Below are positions 51,275 to 59,900 of a stretch of DNA of 61,761 nt, in pieces. The notes under the pieces are model-generated. The model ran no database searches and was not told where the DNA came from. It saw nothing but the letters and a program-made list of their open reading frames with translations. Both the position numbers and the translations under genes were made by a program. Positions within the stretch are counted from its first letter, which is position 1, and every line of letters begins with the position of its first letter. The stretch comes from Thermoplasmata archaeon (lineage in GTDB: Archaea > Thermoplasmatota > Thermoplasmata > Thermoplasmatales > GCA-001856825), in NCBI GenBank assembly GCA_021817415.1, contig JAKAUZ010000001.1, positions 1 through 61,761 of the forward strand, in the 5' to 3' direction.

Positions 51275-54170
51275 GTTTCTGGCGATAGCGGTCCTCGGAC
51301 TGCTGGTGATAGGCGGGATCGGGATGATTTTCTCGGCGGCTCCAGCGCATGGCGCAACTGGAGGGACCGGCGGGGTCTCATGGTGGAACGGCATAAAGGG
51401 GGCCTCGCTGAGGTCCGAGTACCTCGGGCATACAGGCACCATAAAGATAGAGGGGAACACCATAATCCAGCTCAGCTCGAATTACGTCTACTACTACAAC
51501 CTGACCACTGGGGCGCTGGTGAACTCTGTGGAATACACCACAGGCTCTGGGGGGACCAGTCTGTTCTACGACAACGGGTACGTATATGTCTTTGGGACAC
51601 CTTCCAAGGGACTATGGGCTATAAGCCCGACCTACGTGGTGACGGAGCAGACTCTAGGTAATTACGCAGTCCTCAGCGGTGACCTGCTGATCGTGCCTCA
51701 TGTGACGGAAACGGACCAGCAGCTCGGGATAGACTACTCAAACTCATCCTACTGGGGCGCCTACATCTCCCAGAACATAACGGTCTTCGGAGAACTGGAC
51801 GGGTTCAGCATACGGAACATGACGGACGGGAAGGTTGTGAACGTCACCCTTCTCAATCCGGTCAGGCAGTGGGAATCGGAGTGGAACGTCTACGCATCAG
51901 GGTTCAGTCCTCCCCCAGGGGGTTATGGTGCAACATGGAGCTATTACCTGCCGATGTACCAGGGGTATGAGAACGTCAACGGAACTGTCTACTTCGCCTA
52001 CGCCACCTACCAGGTCTCGTATTCGGCGGGGACGACGACACCGTATGAGTACGACCCTGTCCATACGAACATATCGTCGATAACGCTTCAGGAGATATAT
52101 CCGTCCCTGGGGACTCCAATAGAGTACAGTGCGTCAAGCCTGTACTACCACTTCTTCGGCATGAACCCGGTGATGGAATTCGAGGGGCAGAACCCGACCC
52201 CACTGGGGTATTTCAACTTCACTGACTATCCTTCCCTCACCGCAGCAGGCATCTACCATTCCATAAGCTACAGGCATGCAGCCGGCGCGCGGCCCATCCA
52301 CGGTCTCCTGAGCCTCCTCGGACTCCAGTATGCCGACTACTATGCAACTGTCTGGAACGGAAACAACCCGGTGTTCCTGACCTTCCACATCCAGTATCAG
52401 TTAGGAACCATGCCCCTGAACCAGACGCCGCAGGCGGTCCGGATGACGAGGGTGCTTTCCGTGGCAGCAGGCAACCCTTACTCTGCACCGCCATATCCGC
52501 TGTTAGACCAGTATCCGCTTCTCTCCCTTGCGGAGAGCGGACAGTACCTCGGAGACGGCATGATGATCTCATACGCACCATCCGGGTCCGATTCCGTTGT
52601 GTACCTGTTCAATTCATCGACACTGGCACTCGACTATTCCTTCTTCATCCCCAGGGTCAGCAATTCGCTTGTCATGAAGAATACGTGGTACTATGTGTCA
52701 TCAGGGGGCGACCTGTACATAATCACTCTTCCGGGGACATTCGCATTCAACGTGAATGTATTCGGCCTCCCCAAAGGGATAGCGCCACGGATTGACGTGT
52801 TCAATTCATCCTTCAACTCCTCATTCTCGATGCAGGTCCTTCCTGGCACAATACCGGTCAACATAACGGTACCCTCAGGCTACGTCATCTCAAATATATC
52901 CATCTCAGGCCCCAACATGGGCCCCCTGAATCCTTACCTGAGGTCTTATGATTTCGCTAAGAAATTTGCAAATTTCACGCTTAACATCTCTTCCGACCCT
53001 ACGCTGAACGTCACGTTTATTCCAGACACCTACAACATAACGTTCTCTTCCAACCTGGACCTCGGTATATCATGGCTGGCCGATCATGGCCTCCAGAAGA
53101 ACGTGAGCTGGACCGTGGATGTACTGCACGGTACTGACCCCTCCAAGGTCATCATCGATTCCAGCTACCTCAATTCCACCAGTGAGAATGACACTAACTA
53201 CACGCTGATCTATTCCGCCAGCAGCCAGAACGTCACCTTCCACCTGTTCAACGGCACCTACAGGTTCCAGTATTTCTCTGGAAACAGCCTCTTCATCCCT
53301 TCCGCTGGGAAGGAGAACCTGACAGTATCAGGAGCCTCACAGACCATAACTGCGGATTTCAGGAGCAACTATCCCGTCGCATCATTCTACTCCCCTCCCT
53401 ACATCCCGGAGAACTACGCATGGATATTCCAGTCCAACTCGTCGGCGGGGAATGGAACCTCCCTCGTGTCGCAGTACTGGAAGATATCGGGTCCCGGAGG
53501 ACTGACATACCAGGGGTACGGAGCGCAGTTCGCAGTGTTCCTTAACGTCTCGGGGAACTATTCCGCCAATCTCACTGTCAAGGCATCGAACGGCCTAGAA
53601 AATTCCACAGTACACACCTTCGAGGTCGTGAAGCCCAGGAAGGTGCCCATAATCATCTCGATCAAGGAGAGGCAGGGATACTTCACCAATTCGAGCGCCA
53701 CGTACGTAATATCAGTCACTACCAATGAATCAATAGCGAACGTCATAGCCAGCATAGACAACTCATCGTACATGAAGGTGCAGTTCGTCTCAAGCACCAG
53801 CGACGGGAACGGCAATTTCACCTACGAGTACTTCGCCAACTTCACCCCGTCCTCGTATGCCATCGGCACCCACTTCCTCAACTTCTCCGTCTACACAACA
53901 ACGGCGGGGTTCAACTACACGCACATAGAGGCAAGGTTCGGGTCATCCGGGTCGTCCCAGCCGTTCAACCTGGTGTCGTTCTTCGGCGGGCCTGCTAACT
54001 TCATACTCGTCATCCTCGGGATCATTGGCGTAGTCATCACGGTGGCTGCGCTCAAGATACAGAGGTCAACCGACGTGGTCATAGAGGCGAACGGGAGGGA
54101 ATCGGTGATAAAGACAAAGCCCGTGAAGCAGGGCATTTTGAATAGAAAGAAAGGAGGAAAGAGAAAATGA
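51264..54170 (+). CDS. Giant anchored surface protein 1 (spike-like), 968 residues
   Basis: The GTG start is preceded by AGGTGA. A signal peptide (FLAIAVLGLLVIGGIGMIF, cleaved near AHGA) leads into a large outer region with beta-propeller-like repeats in the first 480 residues, then beta-sandwich domains, a PKD-like domain (ASFYSPPYIPENYAWIF) and an Ig-like domain. A membrane helix (ANFILVILGIIGVVITVAA) near 910-930 and a basic tail end it. Many sequons. Type I topology like viral spikes and like the host surface protein at 19168. Receptor-binding role inferred. Confidence 0.7.
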   Translation: MRNKFLAIAVLGLLVIGGIGMIFSAAPAHGATGGTGGVSWWNGIKGASLRSEYLGHTGTIKIEGNTIIQLSSNYVYYYNLTTGALVNSVEYTTGSGGTSLFYDNGYVYVFGTPSKGLWAISPTYVVTEQTLGNYAVLSGDLLIVPHVTETDQQLGIDYSNSSYWGAYISQNITVFGELDGFSIRNMTDGKVVNVTLLNPVRQWESEWNVYASGFSPPPGGYGATWSYYLPMYQGYENVNGTVYFAYATYQVSYSAGTTTPYEYDPVHTNISSITLQEIYPSLGTPIEYSASSLYYHFFGMNPVMEFEGQNPTPLGYFNFTDYPSLTAAGIYHSISYRHAAGARPIHGLLSLLGLQYADYYATVWNGNNPVFLTFHIQYQLGTMPLNQTPQAVRMTRVLSVAAGNPYSAPPYPLLDQYPLLSLAESGQYLGDGMMISYAPSGSDSVVYLFNSSTLALDYSFFIPRVSNSLVMKNTWYYVSSGGDLYIITLPGTFAFNVNVFGLPKGIAPRIDVFNSSFNSSFSMQVLPGTIPVNITVPSGYVISNISISGPNMGPLNPYLRSYDFAKKFANFTLNISSDPTLNVTFIPDTYNITFSSNLDLGISWLADHGLQKNVSWTVDVLHGTDPSKVIIDSSYLNSTSENDTNYTLIYSASSQNVTFHLFNGTYRFQYFSGNSLFIPSAGKENLTVSGASQTITADFRSNYPVASFYSPPYIPENYAWIFQSNSSAGNGTSLVSQYWKISGPGGLTYQGYGAQFAVFLNVSGNYSANLTVKASNGLENSTVHTFEVVKPRKVPIIISIKERQGYFTNSSATYVISVTTNESIANVIASIDNSSYMKVQFVSSTSDGNGNFTYEYFANFTPSSYAIGTHFLNFSVYTTTAGFNYTHIEARFGSSGSSQPFNLVSFFGGPANFILVILGIIGVVITVAALKIQRSTDVVIEANGRESVIKTKPVKQGILNRKKGGKRK

Positions 54171-56752
54171 AAGAACTGAAAGAATTTGGAAAGAGAAGCG
54201 TTGCATTGGGAGCGGTACTCCTGATGCTTGTATCGGCATTCGCATTCATCGGAGGGGCACACGGTGCGACGGTGTACTCCCTCACCTGGGAGGAGAAGAA
54301 CCTCCCGTCCGGCACCAGCTGGGGAGTCATAATCTGGAACGAGACGGGGAAGACGGCGACCACGCTGACGAACGTTTCATTCACCCCGCCTGGCAGCACT
54401 CACGTCTTCGGCAACATAACGTTCTCCGCAGAATCGGGAGTGACCTACCTCTACAACTACACGGGGACGCCATGGTATTTCAACTCATCCAGGAACTCAG
54501 TGACGGTAAGCTCCGCAGGAAGCTATGAAGTGAATTTCGATGAGAACTTCACTCTCAACGTAACAGAAAGAGGATGGATAGACGGCCTTCCTTCGGGGGA
54601 CACATTCCAGTCCGGATGGTCAATGTACAGCAATGCATGGGAGATATCAATAAACAATGTCACGCACTCATCAACCTCCACAAATCAGGAATTCAAATTC
54701 GCCAATGGCACCAGGGTCAATATCAAGTATCCATCATTCGGACAACTGTACAAATATAATAACTCTATACTTCCCGGTCTTGAATTTAGGCCAGCAGCAA
54801 GTAATACCTCGATAACGTCTCTCTCAAATCAGAGCATGACCGTAAGTTACAACATTTATGCCCCGCTGATTATTTCAGGCGGGCTCAACAGGTCAGGGAT
54901 CAATTACGTGCCATATAACAGGATGGCAACTATTAATATGTCCGCGACCACGCTCTTTTATGTATACAATATGACCGCGAAACAAACGATGCTTAACGCG
55001 TCTATTTCTCCCTATATCACGATGACAAATATTTCGGTAAATCATTTCACGATAGGGATAAACACCACTGTACCGATCATCATGGAGCCCTACATTTATA
55101 TCCCTGACCTCACATATTCAGCGGGTTCCTCCTACACATCTGGGTTTATCACGCATTTCTCGGACATATTCAACATCCCTCAGTTCCTCGTTAATTCATA
55201 TTTATCAGCACTCATGTTTTCAACGAAAACTTCAAGCACCAATCTGACCCATGTGGCAAGTCTATTGATCTTGAACAGCACCACCGTGGTAACGGGCTTG
55301 AATGCCCCTCCAAGGACAGTATATACAACCCATATAAATCTAACAGGGCTTTTGATGCCATCGCTTCATTTGCACCTTAAATTCCCGTTCGGGTACATCA
55401 ATACAACAATTGGCTATAACATGATGCCATACGATACCAGGTTTATAAACGTCAGTGGATATGTGAAACCCTATAATGCCACGATAATCCTTCCGTTAAT
55501 AGACCGTAACAGTAGTTTGTCCAGTCTATTGCATAACACAAATAACGGGTCATTCAGCTTCCAGGCTTTCAATAATTCTTATTTCATGGCATATGCACAG
55601 GGGTATGCTCCCAGGATTATTCATGTAAAACCACAAATTGGTCTAAACATGAAAGAGAACATCACGCTGACAAAAATCAATACAACTGCAATTCCCGCGA
55701 ATGCCTATTCGTACAACGTGTCAACGGGGGGATATATTGATCTCTCAGGCATTCCCTTGAATTCAACGGTTCTGCTGGGTAATTCTTCCATTGATTTTGA
55801 GAAGCTAAGCCAGAATGAATTCTATATCATTGCGACCACAAGTGCAGAATGGAATACAGCTCCTATTAATATAACAATCCCAACAATCCAGGGGCATAGA
55901 TACAAGGTATTGATCACATCCAACGCATTAAATCCAAATATAACGTACAACTTCACAGCACCATCTAATATATACAACCTGACGTATTCGAACTGGGAAC
56001 TGGATCCGTATATATCGGTTGAGCCCTATCCCGTTGCAGTCATATCCGCCCCGACCGCAGTCGCATACGATTCGGCTGTGGTGCTCTCCGGCTCAGGCAG
56101 CTACAGCAACATAACCAACTACACCTGGCACATCAGGGGACCGCAGAATTTCACTGAATACGGTAAGACGCCTTCCGTATTCTTCTCCCTGCCCGGTTCA
56201 TATTCTGTCTCGCTTACTGTTACCAATGCGGCAGGTCTCACGAACACGTCCTCCACGAGCCTGTCCGTAGTATCATCCAGCCAGGACACAAAGATAATCA
56301 TATCTGCAGTGAAATCAACGCTGGGGAACGGCACCGTTGAATACGCAATCACCGTCACTGCGAAGGACAACGTGTCCATCTCATCCGTAACGGTGATGGT
56401 GGGGAAGGCGTACGTGAACGTCACCCTCACGAAACAGACTGGCTATGAGTACTACTACACCCTCTACCTCCTTCCGTCGAAATACGCATACGGGAATTAC
56501 ACTGTGAAGATAACTGCATGGAACTCGCTGGACCGGTACAACTCGCTGACCACTTACCTCACGTTCGGCTCAATATCGCAGGGAGGCCTCTTCGACTACA
56601 TAATCTCCCACTCAGTGCTTGCAATCATGTTCGGAATCGTGGTCGTGTTGCTGATCATACTGATATTCGTGGGAGAGGAACACTTCGAGGCGCTGCATGG
56701 TAAGAATGGTAAAAAGAAGAGGGGAGGGGAAAAGGGGGGAAAGAAAAGGTGA
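54167..56752 (+). CDS. Giant anchored surface protein 2 (spike-like) with AT-rich core, 861 residues
   Basis: The signal peptide (SVALGAVLLMLVSAFAFIGG) is followed by a large sequon-rich outer region, a PKD domain (PVAVISAPTAVAYDSAVVLS) near residue 620, an Ig-like domain, a membrane helix (LAIMFGIVVVLLIILIFVG) near 815 and a lysine-rich tail. Coding sequence for roughly residues 155-620 is much richer in A+T than the flanks (line 54301 is 65% G+C, line 54961 is 40%, line 55921 is 33%), suggesting a replaced core domain. Coupled by ATGA to protein 1. Confidence 0.7.
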   Translation: MKELKEFGKRSVALGAVLLMLVSAFAFIGGAHGATVYSLTWEEKNLPSGTSWGVIIWNETGKTATTLTNVSFTPPGSTHVFGNITFSAESGVTYLYNYTGTPWYFNSSRNSVTVSSAGSYEVNFDENFTLNVTERGWIDGLPSGDTFQSGWSMYSNAWEISINNVTHSSTSTNQEFKFANGTRVNIKYPSFGQLYKYNNSILPGLEFRPAASNTSITSLSNQSMTVSYNIYAPLIISGGLNRSGINYVPYNRMATINMSATTLFYVYNMTAKQTMLNASISPYITMTNISVNHFTIGINTTVPIIMEPYIYIPDLTYSAGSSYTSGFITHFSDIFNIPQFLVNSYLSALMFSTKTSSTNLTHVASLLILNSTTVVTGLNAPPRTVYTTHINLTGLLMPSLHLHLKFPFGYINTTIGYNMMPYDTRFINVSGYVKPYNATIILPLIDRNSSLSSLLHNTNNGSFSFQAFNNSYFMAYAQGYAPRIIHVKPQIGLNMKENITLTKINTTAIPANAYSYNVSTGGYIDLSGIPLNSTVLLGNSSIDFEKLSQNEFYIIATTSAEWNTAPINITIPTIQGHRYKVLITSNALNPNITYNFTAPSNIYNLTYSNWELDPYISVEPYPVAVISAPTAVAYDSAVVLSGSGSYSNITNYTWHIRGPQNFTEYGKTPSVFFSLPGSYSVSLTVTNAAGLTNTSSTSLSVVSSSQDTKIIISAVKSTLGNGTVEYAITVTAKDNVSISSVTVMVGKAYVNVTLTKQTGYEYYYTLYLLPSKYAYGNYTVKITAWNSLDRYNSLTTYLTFGSISQGGLFDYIISHSVLAIMFGIVVVLLIILIFVGEEHFEALHGKNGKKKRGGEKGGKKR

Positions 56753-56934
56753 GCAGATTATCACTCCTGATGGGAAGGCAGGAGGGAAATGCGGCACTCA
56801 CCGCACTCCTCTTCATCTTCCTCCTGATAATCATCATATTCATACTGACGTCAATGGGACTGAGCCTCGCCACCATAATATCGGAGTTCAGGAAGTTCTT
56901 CGGTTTCACAGGCATCGGAGGAATGCATGGATAG
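56749..56934 (+). CDS. Small single-helix membrane protein, 61 residues
   Basis: The GTG start overlaps the stop of surface protein 2. After SLLMGRQEGNAALTALLFIF comes a long hydrophobic helix and a short amphipathic end. The G-R-Q-E-G-N junction before the helix is weakly like an archaeal class III (prepilin) signal, but this is tentative. Its size suits an abundant small membrane protein of a particle or filament. Confidence 0.6.
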   Translation: MSRLSLLMGRQEGNAALTALLFIFLLIIIIFILTSMGLSLATIISEFRKFFGFTGIGGMHG

Positions 56935-57583
56935 GGATTCCATGGTGGCGCTCGTCGCGGGCATGGTCGTGGTCGGGGGGATGTTCGCACTCTTCGTCGC
57001 ATTCGAGGGGTACTCGTATTCATCAGGCATACCCGTACCCGGTGCGCCTGGTATTCCTGCACCCGCCGCACCCAATAACACGACCTCAAGCCATGGGACG
57101 AACGGAACCTATTTCTACACGATAATCTCCAGCACCTTCCCGGGGCAGCCGCAGTCCCTGACGCTCCCGATGAACTCATCAGGCTACATAATGTATCCCG
57201 ACTGGGAATTCCAGTTCTTCAGCCAGGCTGGGAACACATCCTATCAGGTCTACCTCAACGGGGGGGAGGTCTCCTCGGGTTCATTCACCTTCCACACCGC
57301 CTTCAGCGTCAACGTCACCGCCGCATCCGAGAACGTCTCGATAATACTGTCGTCAGCCAACGCGACGGAGGTGTTCAACTGGCACAACATACCCATCCTC
57401 CACACCACGCTGGGGAAGTACTACTCGGGGCAGCAGATTGAGCTTCCTGTCTTCACGGTGTCGCAGTGGATAGAGCTGGGGGTGAAGGAGGCGATAGCGA
57501 TAGTGCTTCTCGTCATCGCTTCTTATTTCATTGTCTACAAATCGTACGTCCTGAAGCACGAGACGGAGGTGGAGGAGATTTGA
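56927..57583 (+). CDS. Two-helix anchored outer protein, 218 residues
   Basis: An N-terminal helix (MVALVAGMVVVGGMFALFVA), a Pro/Ala/Gly-rich linker, a sequon-rich beta domain of about 120 residues and a C-terminal helix (EAIAIVLLVIASYFIVY) with an acidic tail. It overlaps the preceding gene by 8 nt. The topology places both ends inside. Function unknown. Confidence 0.65.
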   Translation: MDRDSMVALVAGMVVVGGMFALFVAFEGYSYSSGIPVPGAPGIPAPAAPNNTTSSHGTNGTYFYTIISSTFPGQPQSLTLPMNSSGYIMYPDWEFQFFSQAGNTSYQVYLNGGEVSSGSFTFHTAFSVNVTAASENVSIILSSANATEVFNWHNIPILHTTLGKYYSGQQIELPVFTVSQWIELGVKEAIAIVLLVIASYFIVYKSYVLKHETEVEEI

Positions 57584-57807
57584 AGAAGGATGACAGGTGG
57601 ATCCAGAGGGTGATAAAACACCCCGGGAGGGTGCAGAAATACGTCCTGAAGAAGATGGGAGCGAAGGGATTCACGTCGAAGGGGACGATAAAGGCTGAGG
57701 CCCTGGTGGAGGCGAAGAGGATCGCGAGGAAGAACCATGACGTGGGGATGGAGGATGCGATCACCCTCGCCCAGAGGCTGAGGAAATTCGGAGGTGGAAG
57801 GAGATGA
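57580..57807 (+). CDS. Small basic protein with PGRV motif, 75 residues
   Basis: The TTG start overlaps the previous stop (TTGA) behind a strong GGTGGAGGAG site. The protein is basic: IKHPGRVQKYVLKKMGAKGF, SKGTIKAEALVEAKRI and a GGGRR end. The P-G-R-V-x-x-Y pattern is like short proteins seen in other viral genomes, but I cannot name the family. It could bind nucleic acid. Confidence 0.6.
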   Translation: MKKDDRWIQRVIKHPGRVQKYVLKKMGAKGFTSKGTIKAEALVEAKRIARKNHDVGMEDAITLAQRLRKFGGGRR

Positions 57808-58025
57808 GCTATGACAGGACCACGGAGAGGATAATAGAGGCAGCAAGGAAGATGAAGGAGAGGCAGAGAAGGGCGCAGGAACTGGTAGACAAACTGGCCA
57901 GGAGCCCGCATTACAGGAAGTACGTGAAGGAGCACAGGCTCAGGCTGATCAACAGCAATCTCTCGGTGTTCGATAAATGGCTGGACGAAGGGGTGCTGAA
58001 GACTCCCGGAAGGAGGAGGAAGTAG
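57804..58025 (+). CDS. Small basic helical protein, 73 residues
   Basis: ATGA overlap with the preceding gene. The protein is predicted helical throughout, rich in Arg and Lys, ending PGRRRK. No family recognised. Confidence 0.55.
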   Translation: MSYDRTTERIIEAARKMKERQRRAQELVDKLARSPHYRKYVKEHRLRLINSNLSVFDKWLDEGVLKTPGRRRK

Positions 58026-58026
58026 C

Positions 58027-58413
58027 ATGAGACGGATAACTGAAAGAGACAGGGAGATCTGGAGGCAGAATGCACTCAGGGGAACGGCAAAGACAAAGGG
58101 GAAGAGGGGAAGCCAATCAAAACACACCGGCAGATCATGGGGATTCGAGGAATTCGGCACGTATGCTTCAGACAGAAAGAAAGGAAAAACGAGAGTATTC
58201 AGAGTTCAGGTAAATAAAAAGGAATTCGGATTCAATGTATCTAAGCATGATAGATACGGCAAGAACTTTTACTCAATCCAGGTTGCAAGAAAAGGAAAAC
58301 CACTGACTGATGCAAACACCGAATACTTCCGGGTAAATGCAAGGAATTATAAAGATGCCAGAAACAAGGCACTGAAGCTTCTAAAGAATAAAGGGAGGTG
58401 GCTGGAACAATGA
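58027..58413 (+). CDS. Basic protein with AT-richer coding, 128 residues
   Basis: The protein has a basic N-terminus, then an alpha/beta region (TRVFRVQVNKKEFGFNVSKH, YFRVNARNYKDARNKALKLL) resembling small DNA-binding folds with a three-stranded sheet and helix. From about 58,170 the sequence is visibly richer in A+T than its neighbours, suggesting recent acquisition. It overlaps the next gene (ATGA). Confidence 0.6.
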   Translation: MRRITERDREIWRQNALRGTAKTKGKRGSQSKHTGRSWGFEEFGTYASDRKKGKTRVFRVQVNKKEFGFNVSKHDRYGKNFYSIQVARKGKPLTDANTEYFRVNARNYKDARNKALKLLKNKGRWLEQ

Positions 58414-58838
58414 ACATACGGAAAGGGAAACTAACGAGACATGAGAAGAAAATAGCTGTGAACGACGAGAGACAGATGAAGAAAGAGACTGAGGAGCTCA
58501 TAAGGCAGACAAGGAGAGACATGTTCAATCCCGCGAGGATGACAATCAGGCAGATAGACCAGCACCAGCATGAGATAGACAGTCAGCTGGAGACGCTTGA
58601 GAAAGTCCGGGAAAATGTACGTGCAGGGCACCGGGAACATTCGGAGATACAGTCAAGAAGGGCAGAGCTGAGATCATGGAAGAAGAGACTGAGGATGGCA
58701 AGGAAGGCGAAGAGACTGGGAGCGAGGAACGAGGAAGTTTCAAGGGCATTGAAGCAAGGAGAGAAGAGGCACTCTCATGGGCCAATGAAATCATTGCTGG
58801 GAAGACTCAGGAAGGGAAAGGCATCGGAAGGGAGATAG
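58410..58838 (+). CDS. Coiled-coil protein, 142 residues
   Basis: The protein is strongly charged with long helices and a coiled-coil pattern around residues 50-80 (HQHEIDSQLETLEKVRENVR), ending in a basic stretch. The ATG at 58410 (ATGA overlap) is chosen over an upstream ATG at 58398. The last 163 nt are overlapped by another ORF in a different frame. Confidence 0.6.
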   Translation: MNIRKGKLTRHEKKIAVNDERQMKKETEELIRQTRRDMFNPARMTIRQIDQHQHEIDSQLETLEKVRENVRAGHREHSEIQSRRAELRSWKKRLRMARKAKRLGARNEEVSRALKQGEKRHSHGPMKSLLGRLRKGKASEGR

Positions 58839-58978
58839 CGGAGGATGCGCTCCTCTTCACTTTCAGCCTCGTTCTCGGGCCGGCATTCGATTTCATCGTC
58901 ATCGCGAGGAAGTACGGCGTGAGGGGGTACAGGGCATACCGGAGGAAGGCAAGGGAGGCGGGGGAGAATGACGATTGA
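58676..58978 (+). CDS. 100-residue ORF with acidic head and hydrophobic helix, overlapping the coiled-coil gene
   Basis: The acidic, Gly/Glu-rich N-terminus (MEEETEDGKEGEETGSEERG) is coded by the same DNA as the basic end of the 142-residue protein; a hydrophobic segment (DALLFTFSLVLGPAFDFIVI) and a basic end follow beyond the overlap. Only the part after 58838 has unshared sequence. The next gene overlaps its stop by 11 nt. No start codon recognised nearer to the helix, so the long overlap may be real. Confidence 0.5.
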   Translation: MEEETEDGKEGEETGSEERGSFKGIEARREEALSWANEIIAGKTQEGKGIGREIAEDALLFTFSLVLGPAFDFIVIARKYGVRGYRAYRRKAREAGENDD

Positions 58979-59900
58979 GGGAATCATTCCATATTTCATG
59001 TCGCAGCCGCTGGCGTTGCTTGTGGCCATACTGGCAGTCTTCGGGATCGTTGTTGCAGCACTGCTGCTCCATTCGAGGAGGAGGCGCAGGCAGGAGCAGA
59101 GCCAGCAGACGATAGTGAACGTCAACCCGCAGCAGCAGGGAGAGCAGAAGGAGGAGATAGGCACTCTGGTAAACCAGGAGGCACAGAAACGTTTCCTCTC
59201 CGTCTGGTGGAAGCTGAAGCAGCTGTTCATAGGTTACTTCGTCGCGTCCGTCCTGATCATAGTCTCATACATGATAGCATCCTGGAGCATTCTCATACTC
59301 ATACCCGTCCTCATACTTCTCACTTACTTCTACACGAAGAAGGTCTACGTTCCCCACGGGGTGCCCGTCGAGGTACTCGGACACACCGACCGGGGCACAA
59401 CACAGAGGAGGACCTACCTCATACCGGACCTGCAGTGGGAGAACATAATGGCAGAGGGGGTCGCGTATGCCGACGAGACGAAGTACGGCCTCGGATACCT
59501 CGCTGAGGGGATAGAGTTCCTGGACCCCGACAAGAGAGTGGTTTCGAGGGTGAAGTTCGCATGGAAGCACTACTCCGAGCGCAACTTCTGGATCAAGGAC
59601 AAGATATTCCATGAGATAAGGCCGGTCACGCAGAACCTGCAGGAGCAGGTGATGAGGTACGATTCCCTCATGAACATAATGGTGGCGCAGAAGAGCAAGG
59701 GGCTGACCGAGCAGGCACTCAGGCAGATAGGTCATGCGAAGACTGACAGGGTGCTGGCGGAGGCGGACAGGAAGAATCTGACCGCAGACATAGAGAGGCT
59801 GAAGAGGGAGAACAGGAAGCTGCAGGTGGGGAAGGGAGAGGAGATCGAGAAGGTCCTGGAAGAGGCAAGGAAGGAGGACGAGGAGAACATAGATGTCTAA
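58968..59900 (+). CDS. Membrane protein with C-terminal coiled coil, 310 residues
   Basis: One N-terminal helix (LALLVAILAVFGIVVAALLL), a charged Gln-rich linker, then a pair of helices (IGYFVASVLIIVSYMIA, ILILIPVLILLTYFY), a soluble domain and a long coiled coil (KTDRVLAEADRKNLTADIER) with an acidic end. It lies just upstream of the ATPase and overlaps it by 8 nt, so it may anchor or dock that ATPase at the membrane. Confidence 0.65.
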   Translation: MTIEGIIPYFMSQPLALLVAILAVFGIVVAALLLHSRRRRRQEQSQQTIVNVNPQQQGEQKEEIGTLVNQEAQKRFLSVWWKLKQLFIGYFVASVLIIVSYMIASWSILILIPVLILLTYFYTKKVYVPHGVPVEVLGHTDRGTTQRRTYLIPDLQWENIMAEGVAYADETKYGLGYLAEGIEFLDPDKRVVSRVKFAWKHYSERNFWIKDKIFHEIRPVTQNLQEQVMRYDSLMNIMVAQKSKGLTEQALRQIGHAKTDRVLAEADRKNLTADIERLKRENRKLQVGKGEEIEKVLEEARKEDEENIDV

